In this document: positions 37,491 through 49,570 of the stretch, one piece after another | How positions within the stretch are numbered: the first letter of the stretch is position 1 | Layout of the letters: each line of letters starts with the position of its first letter | Origin: Tetranychus cinnabarinus | Lineage: Eukaryota; Arthropoda; Arachnida; Trombidiformes; Tetranychidae | Direction of reading: 5' to 3' | Length of the DNA stretch: 64,000 nt | NCBI GenBank assembly: GCA_022266195.1 | Contig: WHVY01000005.1 | Location: forward strand, 7,316,001-7,380,000 | Made by a program: the position numbers and the translations under genes | The notes under the pieces: model-generated | Seen by the model: only the letters and a program-made list of their open reading frames with translations | What the model was told of the DNA's origin: nothing | Database searches by the model: none

Positions 37491-37913
37491 TGAGAGAAGA
37501 AAACTCAAGATATTCATTAACAATCAATGATTTTAACTTATGCCTAAAAAATTTAAAAATGTGCTTTTTCATTTAAACCTGATTTCTAACTTATCATTAG
37601 CTTTCTCATGGTTAAAACTTCATTAAAACGAACAAGTTTTTTGCTATTTGGATGGGTTTTATGACATAAGGAACACAGACACAGAAAACGCGTTAGTTAA
37701 TCTCCGAAAAAAATCAAGGAAATATTGAGTAACTTGGCTATCTTGGAGAATATTGACAGGCAAAAGTCATGATACTGCAATCCAACAATGGTTTTCATTT
37801 GGACACCGACTTTGTAGCGCAAATTAATGACCATGAAATTTAAAAAAAAGGATTCAAACATAAACATGATTATTATATAACGCTTAAAATTGAAGTCTAT
37901 TTTTCAGTTTTGA

Positions 37914-38213
37914 TTACTGAACAAGATTTACATGCAGAACCATGAGGTTTCGTTGTGTAAAATCAGTATGCACAAACTGCATATAAACGAATAGACTTTT
38001 AGCGAAATAAATACCAAATTGCAAGAACAATCTATCAAGAACAGAACCTGGAAAGACTTTGATTTTTTCATTTTCGTTATTTGATTGGGGTGCTAATTCA
38101 AGCTCGTGTCTATGTAGGCACTTGCATATTTGAACATTTTCATGTTGTTCATAAATTTTCCCCTTCATGTATTTATATCGATAAATGTTCAACTCATTAG
38201 TATCATCTACCAT
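37914..38213 (-). pseudogene. Possible protein-kinase fragment, degenerate
   Basis: A 99-codon ATG frame. The second half, LDRLFLQFGIYFAKSLFVY then QFVHTDFTQRNLMV, resembles the helix E and catalytic-loop region of tyrosine kinases (F-V-H-R-D-L-A-x-R-N-x-L-V). Upstream, a HENV near residue 24 could correspond to the usual LRHENIV stretch. The catalytic loop has Thr where Arg is expected, and no DFG motif or activation segment follows before the stop. If real, it is a captured or decayed kinase exon. It could also be a chance open frame. The frame lies head to head with a plus-strand ORF at 38284. Confidence 0.28.
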
Positions 38214-38283
38214 TGTATTGTGGTCTAGATTATTGTATTAGTTGTTGATCTACATTAAAATTTGCCTGCAATTTGTTACCAAC

Positions 38284-38490
38284 ATGCTTAAAGAGATTAA
38301 AGGAGATTTAGTGATTTGTTTACTCAACAGAAATTATCTGATTGTTGAACAATTAACAATGCTATTCAATTTTCTGGACTTTATTCAAATAAAATTATCA
38401 AAAATACCAGAAAGATACTTAAAAGAAAGAGAATCAAGTATCAGAAGGATCTATGATGATCTATTTTCATTGGAGTGGAATTTTATTTGA
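38284..38490 (+). CDS. Small unrecognised ORF just upstream of GH30 copy C
   Basis: ATG 38284 opens 68 codons: MLKEIKGDLVICLLNRNYLI, then a Leu/Ile-rich helix and a charged end (PERYLKERESSIRRIYDD). Codon use and mixed amphipathic composition look plausible for protein. It ends 27 bases before the GH30 copy C start, in the same region where the A/B-type promoter is missing. No family recognised. It may be a chance frame or the 3' end of a captured gene. Confidence 0.25.
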   Translation: MLKEIKGDLVICLLNRNYLIVEQLTMLFNFLDFIQIKLSKIPERYLKERESSIRRIYDDLFSLEWNFI

Positions 38491-38516
38491 CTTATTTATG
38501 GATTAAGAAATTAAAA

Positions 38517-40672
38517 ATGTTTAGAAAACTTGTAACTTTTGTTATTCTTTGTTTCAGCGTGATATTTATATCTGGTTCATTTGGTTGTCAAGTGAAGAGG
38601 AACGAGCAAACCGACAGTTTTGTTTGTGTTTGTAATAATGATTATTGTGATCCCTTACCTGTTGAACCCTTCTCATCACCTCAATCATTGACTATATTCA
38701 CAACTGATAAATCATATTATCGTTTAACCAAATCAGTTGTACCCGAATCCGATCTTAAGGTTAACCAATCCTCGGATATTAAAGTGACTCTCAATGTCTT
38801 TGATCGTTTTCAATCAATAATAGGATTTGGTGGAGCCTTTACTGATGCAGCTGGAATCAACATCAATAAACTAACAAGTGACGCTTTAAAAGATCGTTTG
38901 ATTGCTGATTATTTTGGAAAAGATGGAGCTGAATACAGTGTTTGCCGAGTTCCAATCGGTGGTTCAGATTTCTCTGATCGTTCATACTCGTATGATGATG
39001 TTGTTGATGATTTTGAATTGAAACACTTTGCTTTAGCTGCTGATGATCATAATTATAAGGTGAGTTCATCAAAATATTAGTGATGGTTCTTTGAGTACTT
39101 ATTGAAAATACAAATCTTCCTGTTTCAATTTATTCAACATCAGATTCCATACATCAAAAAAGCTAAGGAGTTGAACAATAATCTCAAACTATTTGGTTCT
39201 CCTTGGGCTCCACCAGCTTGGCTTAAGACTAACAATGCTTCTAATGGACTGGGAATATTGATCGGTGAACCTGGAAGCAAATATTGGAAAACATGGGCTA
39301 ATTATTTTGTTAAGTATGATTATCATTATATGAGTTGCTTCTTTGCTCTGACATATTCGTTCTTGTTTTAGATTCTTTGACAGTTACAAAGAGCATGGAA
39401 TTGATTTTTGGGGTTTAACACCCATAAATGAGCCAAGAATGGGTTTACAACCGGCCTTTCGTTGGAATGCTTGTGGCTTCTCTCCATACATGATGAGAGA
39501 TTTCATTAAAATAGATTTGGGACCGACTCTGAAGGCTGCTGGTTATGGTTTGGATAAGATCAAACTAATGATTTATGATCACAATAATGATGACCTTTAT
39601 TCGCATGCACGAGGTATCCTATCTGATGCAGAAGCTGCTAGTTATGTTTCTGGAGTAGCATTTCATTGGTATGCCAGAGGCTACTATGAAGAGCTGAACA
39701 AAGTACATGATAATTATCCAGAATATTTCTTGATGTCGACTGAGGCCTGTGAAGGTTCAATTCACTTCGCTCCTGATGCTGGAGGCAAGTACATTGTGTT
39801 CATAAAAGAATCAGCAGTATTTGTATTATAATATTTTAGGTCATTACATGTGTAGATGTTCTGGTTCAAATGTATTTCCTACCAACGTTCCGGATTTATT
39901 TAGGAATACATGTATTTGGCTGAGCAATTCAATCTTAAAGCTTAATAAAAACTTCGGTAACAGTCTAGTTATACGGACACAAAACAATAACAAAGGCTTT
40001 AATTGAGGCCCCAGGCCGTCCAAGCCCACCCGAACCTAACCAAACCTAACCTAACCTAACCTAACCTAACCTAACCTAACCTAACCTAATCTAACCTAAC
40101 CTAACCTAGTCCGACCTAGAGCGCGATAATAAACGATTATTTATTTGAATCTATAGCACTGTTTATTATATGTGTCCGTGTAACTAGACTCTCACCAAAA
40201 CTTCAATTCGTTTGTTATAGTTATGCTTGGCAATTGGACTCGAGCCGAAACATATGCACGTGACATAATCGAAGGATTGAATCGTTGGTCAACTGGTTGG
40301 GTTGATTGGAACATCGTACTGAGTATGGATGGAGGCCCTAACTGGGCATCAAATTATGTCGATGCTCCAATAATAGTATCTGATGATGGAACTGAATATT
40401 ACAAACAACCAATGTTCTATTCTTTAGCTCATTTCAGTAAATTCTTGAAACCAGGATCACAAAGAATTTATCATCAAATCGATAAAGGTCGAATGGATGG
40501 CGTTAAAATGACTACCTTTGTAACTCCAACAAACGATCTTGTTATTATTGTTGTCAATACAAATCCAGATTCTGTTAAAATTACATTCAATGGAGCTGGA
40601 CCGAATAAGTTTACTCTTGAATTTGGTCCAAGTTCAATTCAAACAATCATCAAACCATTGAAGTTGTTTTGA
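38517..40672 (+). CDS. Glucosylceramidase, GH30 family, copy C
   Basis: Exons 38517-39059, 39144-39313, 39372-39784 and 40221-40672 give 525 residues in frame. The start at 38517 is chosen by homology to MFIK of copies A/B; an in-frame upstream codon at 38475 would only add residues before the signal peptide. Signal peptide, CVCNNDYCD, acid/base Glu in TPINEP (about E258) and nucleophile in MSTEACEG (about E362) are intact. Two oddities. The donor of intron 3 is GC (GGAG|GCAAGT), where the other copies have GT, giving a GC-AG intron. The same intron carries a transposon with AACCT repeats. The A/B TATA promoter is absent. The substrate-side loop differs (RMGLQPAFRWNACGF, HWYARGYYEE). Probably expressed if the GC donor is used. 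Confidence 0.93.
39956..40196. mobile_element. Inverted-repeat element carrying AACCT repeats, copy 2, inside GH30 copy C intron 3
   Basis: 241 bases, same ends and same internal order as the element at 27214-27424, but with more AACCT units (about 40031-40110 against 27294-27338). It is flanked by an 8-base direct duplication, AAAACTTC, at 39948-39955 and 40197-40204. The two copies differ mainly in array length, so the array is expanding or contracting inside the element. It lies 24 bases upstream of the exon 4 acceptor, within the usual branch-point zone. Confidence 0.9.
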
Positions 40673-41020
40673 CTGAATAAGAGCTGTTCAATGTAGCTCA
40701 ATTCGGACTACTTATTAGAAATATTTTAAACCAAAAGTGAGCGACGGCCAAAAAGCTAAATTTTGTCTTAAAAAAGTCCGGCTGTTAAGCATATTGCTAA
40801 GAATGAAATAGGCTGTATCGTTTGCAATTCAACTATCACTATTATAATAGTACTCATCACGATTCATATTAAAGCCCAAACCCAAGCTCACCAAAGTATT
40901 ATGAAAATTAATTTTAATCACGTATCCCGACAATAAAAAAGGTTTTGGATGCAATTACTCACTTCGCAATGTTAATTTTGCTCGAAATGTCTAGAGCAAA
41001 ATTTTTTCATTATTCAATTA

Positions 41021-41210
41021 CCGTATTGACGCGTATCGTAGCACCGGGCTTAATAATGAGAATGTTACTCTTAAAGGCACAATTTTGTGACAATAGAGGC
41101 ACCTCTGAATAATAAGCAATGCTTTTTCGCGCATTTGCAGTGGCTCAAAAGGCGCTTATATGATGGCGTACTTTTTTATAAGCACGGCGCCACGATACGC
41201 GTCAATACGG
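41021..41210. mobile_element. Short inverted-repeat element with TA target
   Basis: About 30-base terminal repeats (CCGTATTGACGCGTATCGT(A/G)GC...) face inward and are flanked by TA at 41019-41020 and 41211-41212. 190 bases, no product. Possibly Tc1/mariner-derived. Confidence 0.65.
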
Positions 41211-41212
41211 TA

Positions 41213-42720
41213 ATCTTTATACAATCGAAATTGAAAAATAGAACCATAACTGAAGTTTTGGTTTATCCAAACTGATTAATATTAGTTTCAGATTTATAAA
41301 AAAATACTAAAAAGATACAATGTCGAAATAGCGTTTATTTCATCTTCAGAAATTAAACTAATACGTTTTGAGTTACTGAGTTAACTCTGAACAGTGATTC
41401 ATCAATACTAAAAATGTGAAAAGTGTCTGGTTATTTTAATTTTGATCAAATCGTCAAAATACAAACTTCCACTCGAGCGCGTAACTTTTCAGAAGCTAGA
41501 GCTTGTCTTCAAAAATAGGTAAATTACAGATCATATGAAAGAAGTTCACATTAGCTCATAGACGATAATATGACCCGTTTTGAGCTGATCAGGACCAAGT
41601 ACGATAGAAGCATTATCAACTAAGTATCGGTTGAAGCTAAATGACCTAACCGCTTTCCAGAATCGATAGACCTAACTGAAAACTAAATATACACAAAATT
41701 TCAGCGCTTTGTCATCAATAACTCGCTAAAAAGTATCAAAAATTGTTTTAACTTTAAATCGCGATCGGGATGAAACGCGGAAGTTTTGAAAAGACCTAAA
41801 ATGGTTTTCCAATGTCCTCTTGTATAAAACTTGTAGACGGACGGTTTCACGTGCTACAAATCCATTTACACTGAAACATAAGGCAACCAACTCAAAACAA
41901 CTTTCACTTTCTACTCAAAACTAAATTAAAGTTTACTCATTATCATGATACAAACCTTCCTAATAATCCAATTCATGGGATAATTTACACAATTATTAAA
42001 GGCAAGTAGTAAATATAGTTTATTATAAAATTGAAAAACAAAATATGTTGAGCGATTCACATAGCAAACTGAAATGCATCGGAGATCCCTTTCAAAAGAA
42101 CTTAATTGTCATTTGCTAGAAAGGTTAAAAGTTATGAAGATGATTGCTAAACCGGGCCAAATTTGTGCCATTAGGTTTTGGCATCTTTGGCTCTATTTTG
42201 TCTTGAAATTCGGCATTACTTTTGATCTTGGTTCTAAAAGAGTGAAAATTGAAAGGACTATTTCATGGCATCAAAATGGTTTCCATTTGTATGATTAATT
42301 TGAAAAGATTTCATTGCTTTTCGAAATGTCCATCAGAAGTCAATACTAATTTCAACTAAATATTGCACATCATTACATTAAATGTTGTACAAAAGGTTGC
42401 CATCTTCCTGTTAGTGCGTGTTTAGTCCAAGAAATATATTGATTCTCTTCGCTCATTTAGAGCGCATTACGAGTGCCAACTGAGTGCTCAATTTATCGTT
42501 TGTGTTTATAAATAAGTTATCAACATTATTCTGAGAACAAGAAATCACTAAAAATCTGTAAATATAACAATTAATGGTACTAAGGGTCTCATTAAATAGG
42601 ACTGCGATAATTACAAGCATTTTGTTCCATTATGATCGTAAACATGATTAAATTAATTTACTGTATTGTACTAGCAATAACATGATTATCTCTGAGATAA
42701 TTTCCCTTCATTACAATGCG
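41213..42720. other. Intergenic, no gene seen
   Basis: AT-rich spacer between GH30 copy C and lipocalin 1. A 74-codon ATG frame at 42074-42298 (MHRRSLSKELNCHLLERLKV...) has no recognisable motif and no splice or promoter support; I treat it as chance. Confidence 0.45.
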
Positions 42721-42728
42721 TATATAAG
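42721..42728 (+). promoter_or_regulatory. TATA box of lipocalin 1
   Basis: TATATAAG, 128 bases before ATG 42849, implying a 5'UTR near 95-100 bases. Confidence 0.55.
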
Positions 42729-42848
42729 CAATCGATTAAATGAGGTTTTTTTAAATTCATTGTTTTCAACAAACTAATCAACACTCTAGAAAATTTACAC
42801 TTTTTAGTTTTTCAAATTTAAATTTCGTCTTCGATTCAGCGATAAAAC

Positions 42849-43744
42849 ATGAAATCAATCATTCTAATTTCAGCTCTAATTGGATGTTGCTTTGCCGCAA
42901 CTCCAAAGATTGGTAAATGTCCAACTCCAGGTGATGAAAAGACTGATTTCGAAGTGTCCAGATATCTTGGTCGTTGGTATGAAATCAAAAGATCGGATAC
43001 TCCAAGCGAAAAGGGTGTTAAATGTTCAACTGCAAATTACAGTCTTCGAAGTGATGGTAAAATTAATGTAACCAATTCTGGAGTCAATTCCGAGTGAGTT
43101 GAACAAGCTTTCATTTTCTTTATCAAATCAGTGACAATCAATTAGACAGTTGGAAAATATTATTTGGTCTTGAACCATAAACTGAATCAGGTTTTCCAAA
43201 TGTCTATGATTTGTTCGTAGTGATGTGGAAGATCTATATCGAAGTGATTGAAATCAAACTTTAAACCAACTCATCTATTTATACTTCTCACAGAGGCGAC
43301 AATGTTGTTGTTTACTTGACTGCCTCAATTGTCAACCCAGACCAACCAAACTTTTTGAGTGTTGAGATATTCCCAGGTAAGTTTTTCAAGTCAATCTTGA
43401 TAACATTCAATCTAACTGCTGAATGATTATTTTACAGGAGCACCAACTGCAAGCTATTGGGTAATTAAGACTGACTATGAAACATATTCATCCTTAATTT
43501 CATGTGTCCAAATTACTGCTGATATGTATTCACGTAAGATTTCAATTAGAATAATTTCAACTCCTCTTGATCAGCTATTCAAGCTATTTATTTATATTTC
43601 TTACGCCTTTCATTAGTTTCTGGTTGGATCCTTTCAAGAACCCCAACATTGGACGCTGCATTGGTCGATGAATTGACTAAATTACTGGAAACCAAAGGAG
43701 TCACTGAGCTATTGACAAATGACAGAACTGGCTGCACCAATTAA
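42849..43744 (+). CDS. Secreted lipocalin, apolipoprotein-D-like (lipocalin 1)
   Basis: Four exons, 42849-43093, 43294-43376, 43438-43533 and 43617-43744, encode 183 residues; intron phases are 2, 1 and 1. A signal peptide covers about residues 1-16 (MKSIILISALIGCCFA). The first lipocalin block is YLGRWYEIKRSD (G-x-W), and the closing block is SGWILSRTP, the Arg motif of the third conserved region. Four main mature cysteines (GKCP, VKCS, ISCV, TGCT) fit the two disulfides of ApoD-type lipocalins. The fold is an eight-strand barrel that binds small hydrophobic ligands such as pigments, retinoids, lipids or toxic plant or host compounds; the ligand here is unknown. Poly-A-like signals follow the stop (AATAAA at 43744 and 43807). 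Lipocalin 2 lies 7 kb downstream, but the two are quite diverged. Confidence 0.92.
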
Positions 43745-45489
43745 ATAAAATTGTCCAGTCAATAAGGCGACAAATTTTGAGAAATTAATTCACTTATGTT
43801 GAACCAATAAAAAAAAATTTTCAAATCATATCCACCAAAAAACTCCTTTTGGATTATTTTCAACGTTTCATAGACACAAGCACTGGTGAGTGTTGAGATA
43901 CCAGAATGATTGGACTAAGCCATGGAGATGTTTTTATCGGTTGCCATATAGATTTTAGGATGTTACTGAATTATTCAAAAACATTATTTGTTCAGCTTGG
44001 CGTTTTGAAAAGAGTCAACAGCTAATTATATCCAAATTCCCATGATGTTTTAGATGTAAAGATAGTTGGTACATAAAATTCAATGTCGCTCAATGCTATC
44101 AGTATAGATGTAACGCTGATTAAATCTAGAGCCAGAATGTTCCGATTGATTATTTTTTTCACCATTGCAAATCTGTCCTCTGATCCAATTCCATAGTTAG
44201 TTAAATCAGCTTTTTAAAAAATGATGTAGCTGATAACTTGACACCTGCTTATTCTTTCCACCCATAAATTGTTTTATTTCAAAACGAAAATGTCCAATCT
44301 TATTTAGAACTAGCCGGTGGTTAGATATTTTGCAAAGAATCCACAGCGAACCGACTCAGACTGGAATGACTGCATTTGTTTACATAAAGGTATTATGTTG
44401 TTAACCTAATGAATAGTTAACCAAAACACCTTCAACAACAAAAATTAGGACCTGATATCAGATCGGAAAATAAGATATAAGATCATCAGGGAGATTCTTT
44501 GACAATGAAACAATCGTTTCGATAATTGACTCCTGATTACCGATGAGTTTGCTGATTAAATGGATTAAAACATGCTCAATTCGGATAGATCAGTGATAGA
44601 TCTAAACATCCGAGAGAGAAGGAAGTCTGAAATTACATTGCAACATAAAAAGTTACCAAAAATCAGATAGGTGAATCTTAGATAGATTATATAATCGATG
44701 AGCTCATGGGTTTAATCCAGTTACGCCCAGTTATTCATAGTTATTCAGTTGGTCCAAGATTAGCAGAACAAGGAAATAATTAGATTGTGTCAAATCCAGG
44801 TACCAAGAAAAACACTTAAATCAAAAATTTGAGGCAAAATGATAACAATGAATCAAATTGATAACTCGATTGCTTTTATTGTGACTGATACCATGCTGGA
44901 AGTGGAGATAGCTGCCACCGCCTCCTAATTACAAAATAAATAAAAAAGAAAAATAAATTTTGTGAATATTGGATGATAAAATTTTCTGGAAAGTATGAGT
45001 AATGAGAAAATATAATATCACCTGTTGAAGTTGATTGATAATCCTTAGCATCAGAGTCAATAATTTCTGAAGCTTTTTGAAGCCAATTCGACAAGTCACT
45101 TGACAAAACCAGAATAATTCAGTCTTAAACCAACAAACAGAATCATAACAGAATAAATAAAAGTAAATTTGGACGATTTAAACAAATTTGATTCACAGAA
45201 AGGTCACATTGTTTCTATGGTAACGTATATTTCAAGCAATTGCAAGCCAATCAGATTTTCATAAAAAACACCATCTAGCGGTAAAAAACCCTTTCGTTCT
45301 GTAAACTTTGGACTCTTTCAGATGTTGATAAAGTCTGTGATAAAATTTTACTGTGATAATTGTTATGATTTGTATAGATTGATCAAGTAATCTCGATTTA
45401 GGTGTATTTTGTTTCTGATCATTTATTTATAACTAGGATGTTAAAAGTTAAAAAAAATTATTTCATGATTTATTTGATCAGCTTCAACC
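43745..45489. other. Spacer between lipocalin 1 and GH31; one doubtful minus-strand exon pair
   Basis: Mostly AT-rich. At 44876-45106 (minus) an open frame SSDLSNWLQKASEIIDSDAK reaches a donor (ACAG|GTGATA, exon end about 45022). An acceptor (AATTAG, about 44926) would continue with GGGSYLHFQHG to a stop near 44837. No start codon or upstream exon was found, so I do not call a gene. TATAAAA-type sequence at about 45340 may serve the GH31 gene. Confidence 0.35.
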
Positions 45490-48400
45490 ATGGAGGAAAA
45501 GAAGCCAAAATTTTGTGAATCACCTTATTTATATCCTAGTGAAGAACCACAATCGCGTGGTATTTCTTTCCGTCGATTTATAATCATCGTTACATTATTG
45601 AATTTTGTTGCCATTTCTATCATAACTGGTTACGTTTTATACAATGTATGGTTACTCGAGACAACAATCGACGAGCCCTTCGTTGATTGGCAAAAAGACG
45701 ATTCAAAACCTTTGATAACAACTTATTACGAGTCCAGTTTTACTTCGGGTGGTGTTTTTAGAGCACCTGCCCCTAACAAAGCTGACCCGAAATCTCCACA
45801 ATGTACTTTGCCCAATGAAAGTAAATTTGATTGTAACCCTGATGAACCTGTTAACCAGCAAGTTTGTGAATCAAGAGGATGCTGTTGGGTTCCTGTTACA
45901 AGAAGTAAGTATCACTGCATCATGAAACTTTGTGGATTCACAGATTTTCAGTTTATTTGTTTGACAATTCTAAATAAATGATCGGGTTTTGAGTTCGAGA
46001 AGCCACAAGTTTTTATTACAAGTTATGTTATTGATAACTTTCCATATCAGTCGATCACTATTTAACTTGAGCACTCAGCCCTTAAAAATTTTATTCTTGA
46101 AAAAACTCGATTTCGCGACTTTAACTTCAATTTAAAATGAACCTTTTCTATGTTGACTAATATTTTTTCTATTTTTTCACCAGACAAACGTAACATGCCA
46201 CCTCTTAATACTCCTTACTGTTTCTACCCAAGTGACTACAAGCTTTATGATGTTGCTGATATCAAGCAAGGTGATAACAATGCAACTCTTAAACTTGTTC
46301 GTAAAACCGCCTCTGGTTTCCCTGATGAAATTGATAATGTAAACGTTGAGATAATCGGACTCGATAGTGAACGACTTCGAGTAAGATTTGTTGATGCTGA
46401 AAAGGATCGTTTTGAAGTTCCAATGCCCTTTTTCAATTTATCAAAAGCAGAACAGATTAAATCACCTTTGTACAAAATTAAAATCAATGATGATGGAAAA
46501 TTGCAAATTAGCCGAGCATCAACTGGAACTATCATATTTAATGCTGATCTTTCAACCCTGATTTACGCTGATAAATATATTCAACTACACGTTCACGTCC
46601 CTTCTACCTATCTTTATGGTCTTGGTGAGCATAAAGCTCCTTTCAAGAAAGATTTGACTGGTTGGAATCGATACACAATGTTTGCCCGTGATATTGGTCC
46701 AACTGAAAATGTCAACCTCTATGGTTCTTATCCATTTTACATAATGCCTGAAGGTGATGATAAAATGAATGCCCACGGAGTATTTTTGCTCAACAGCAAT
46801 GCCATGGACGTTCTTACTCAAGCTGCTCCAGCTATCACTTATCGAACTGTTGGTGGTATTCTTGACTTTTTCATTTTCTTGGGTCCATCAGCACCTGAAG
46901 TTGTTAGACAGAATGTCAATCTTATTGGGCGACCAGTACTTCAACCTCAATGGGCTTTCGGATTTCATCTTTGTCGTTACGGTTACAATAGTTTGGCTAA
47001 AACTCGCGAAACATTGGACCGAAATTTAGCTGCTGGAATTCCAGTCGAAGCACAATGGAATGACATTGATTACATGGATCGCTACAACGATTTTACTTAT
47101 GATAAAAACAATTTTGCTGGTCTTGGTGATTTTGTCAAAGAATTGCATTCTAAGAATATGCATTATGTCATTATTTTGGTAAGAGGCTTTATTTCCTATT
47201 GATTCCTAATTTATTCGTATTGTGATTTTTCATTATCTTCGGCATCTTTCTAATTATTAGGATCCTGGTGTTAGTGCTGCGGAACCAGCTGGAACATATC
47301 CACCATATGACGATGGAGTTAAGGCTGATATTTTTATAAAAAATACCACTAATCAAATTTTTGTCGCCAAAGTTTGGAATCTTGTGTCAACTGCTTATCC
47401 TGATTTCACCAATCCTGCTACAGTTGATTATTGGAAGAACCAATTAATGAACTTGCGAAAGGAAGTTGAATTTGACGGCATTTGGATTGATATGAATGAA
47501 CCATCTAACTTCTTGGATGGTCAATTCAATGGATGTCCTAACGATCCTTACGAAAACCCACCCTATAAACCCGGTGGAAATAATCTCAGATCCAGAACAG
47601 TTTGTATGACTGCCAAACAACATCTTGGTATTCATTACAATCTTCATAACCTTTACGGACTTTACGAAAATGTTGTCTCCTACAAGTGAGTTTTTCTCTA
47701 CTGTTTCATGTACATTTATTAACATTCCTCATTTATACTTATGCTTAATTTACAGGGCTTCTCTCGATATTTTTGGAGCTCGGCCATTCATTCTTTCTCG
47801 TTCAACTTACCCTTCACAGGGTCATTATGCTTCTCACTGGTCTGGAGATATTCAATCATCTTGGGATCATATGAAATATTCAATTTCAAGTAATTTTAAT
47901 CAAAATGGTCAAGAATTTTCACATATAATCTATAATTAACTTTATTTTCTTTAGACATGCTTGAATTCAATATTTATGGAATTCCCATGATTGGAAGTGA
48001 TATTTGCGGTTTCAATGGCAATACTGAGGTAGAGCTTTGCATGAGATGGTCAGCATTAGGTAATTGATTCATCAATTTGGGTGTTTCTTGAATTTAATTA
48101 ATTTATTATTTCTTTCTTTTTAGGAGCTTTCTACCCATTCTCGCGTAATCACAACGATATTCATGGAACTGAGCAGGATCCAGCCATTTTAGGACCAACT
48201 GTTGTCGCTGCAGCTAAATATGCCTTAGGCGCTCGCTATAAACTATTGCCATACCTTTACACCTTATTTGCTAAAGCTAACATGAATGGAGATACTGTTG
48301 TTAGATCACTGTTTTTCGAATTTCCTTTGGATAAAAATACTTATTCAATTGAAACTGCTTTCCTTTGGGGTTCAAGTTTATATATTGTCCCAGTTCTGGA

Positions 48401-49036
48401 AGCTCAAAAAACGCAAGTTGATGCTTACTTCCCAAATGAACTTTGGTATAATTTCGATGATAAAAAACTAGCATTTAACAGTACTGGTGAAACCAAAACT
48501 ATAACGATTGACAATGACAAAATTGGTCTTTTCATGCGAGGAGGATCAATCGTGCCTGTGTATCAAAACTCAGCAAACACAACTGCTGAGCTCAGGAAAC
48601 AAAAATACTATTTGAATGCTTATCTCGATAGGTCAGGAAATGCAGTTGGGGAAATTTACCATGATGATGGTAAATCGGTTGACAGTATTGAATCTGGTAA
48701 TTATATTCACGCAAGTTGCAAAGCTAACAAAGTAAGTTTATTATACACTGATAGTTTCATTAATTTAATCTCTAATTTAAAATTTGTGTTTCTCTATTTG
48801 TCACTTACAATCTTTAGGAACGACTAGTCTGCAGTTATATGAATATGGCGGAATTTGATGATTATAGAGTCGGAGGTGTTACAATTTCGGGACTCCATGA
48901 ACAACCTAAAAAGATAAATCTCAATGGACAATTTTTATCCAGTAACAGTTACTCTCATGATGGATCAACACTCTCGATTGAGCTGCCTGACGACTTTTAC
49001 TCTTCACAGTCATTTGCTATCGAATTTGGATATTAA
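45490..49036 (+). CDS. Membrane-anchored GH31 alpha-glucosidase with trefoil domain
   Basis: Seven exons, 45490-45904, 46184-47178, 47261-47685, 47756-47889, 47955-48059, 48124-48731 and 48818-49036, give 966 residues. The start has a strong AACCATGG context. A short cytoplasmic head precedes one membrane span (about residues 29-55, FIIIVTLLNFVAISIITGYV...), so it is a type II membrane protein. A P-type trefoil domain follows (about 108-160: CTLPNESKFDCNP, QQVCESRGCCWVP, PYCFYP). The GH31 catalytic domain carries the nucleophile Asp in WIDMNEPSNF (about D547) and the acid/base Asp in HWSGD (about D643), plus FNIYGIPMIGSDICGF and RNHN. This is the arrangement of maltase-glucoamylase and lysosomal acid alpha-glucosidase. 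It should release glucose from maltose, starch or glycogen fragments, probably at a cell surface. Length and key residues are complete. Confidence 0.95.
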
Positions 49037-49165
49037 TTAATGACTAATTCACAGTAGCATTCGAAAAATATTGACCGAATTATGAGATTTCATTAGATAT
49101 TTTAATTTAACATTGTAAAATTATTGTTTTACTATTTTTTGATGTTTTAAATTTGTATTTTAGCT

Positions 49166-49390
49166 TCAAGCTCTAACAAATCCTGATTCAAACTCATTAA
49201 AATCAAAGATTTTATGCAAAAAAAATTCTTTCGACTTAGAGTTCGAGACTTCGTGGGTTTTTAGTGGCATAAAAATTGAGCGTATTATAGCTATCAAAAT
49301 TTCTCCGATCTTCGAGAGAATCGAAGTCAAATCTGACACTTCAATCGCTTTTTGTACAGCTTTGCGACCAGATTTTTTCTTCGCAATCAT
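49166..49390 (-). CDS. Small unrecognised ORF, 74 residues
   Basis: ATG 49390 to TGA; the N-terminus is basic (MIAKKKSGRKAVQKAIEVSD), then a hydrophobic helix (ILSKIGEILIAIIRSIFMPL) and a Phe/Glu-rich end. It is convergent with the GH31 gene, whose stop lies 130 bases away. One short hydrophobic segment and a basic start would suit a small membrane or secreted peptide, but there is no family match in memory and no promoter evidence. It could be a chance frame. Confidence 0.25.
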   Translation of the reverse strand: MIAKKKSGRKAVQKAIEVSDLTSILSKIGEILIAIIRSIFMPLKTHEVSNSKSKEFFLHKIFDFNEFESGFVRA

Positions 49391-49570
49391 TTTTATTATG
49401 TAACTCTTTGATGTTTACCAGGAAATGCTCTCATTTCGTGAAATACAGTAATATTGCAAAGTTTTCTATTTCTATTCAACAGATCACCATTTGGCATTGA
49501 AATTTTAAGTGTGAAATGGATTAAATAACTCATTGAAATGAAAGCAAAAAGGAAAAAGAAATTAAGGTAT

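Noticed and set aside
38475..38516. Upstream in-frame start for GH30 copy C
   Set aside because: It would add residues (LTYLWIKKLK and others) before a normal signal peptide; homology to A and B places the start at 38517.
42074..42298. 74-codon ATG frame between GH30 copy C and lipocalin 1
   Set aside because: No recognisable motif or supporting signals; likely chance.
44837..45106. Minus-strand exon pair with SNWLQKASEIIDSDAK
   Set aside because: Splice signals are plausible but no start or upstream exon was found, so I did not call a gene.
46245..46821. Minus-strand frames inside the GH31 exon 2
   Set aside because: Shadows of the strongly supported GH31 coding exon.
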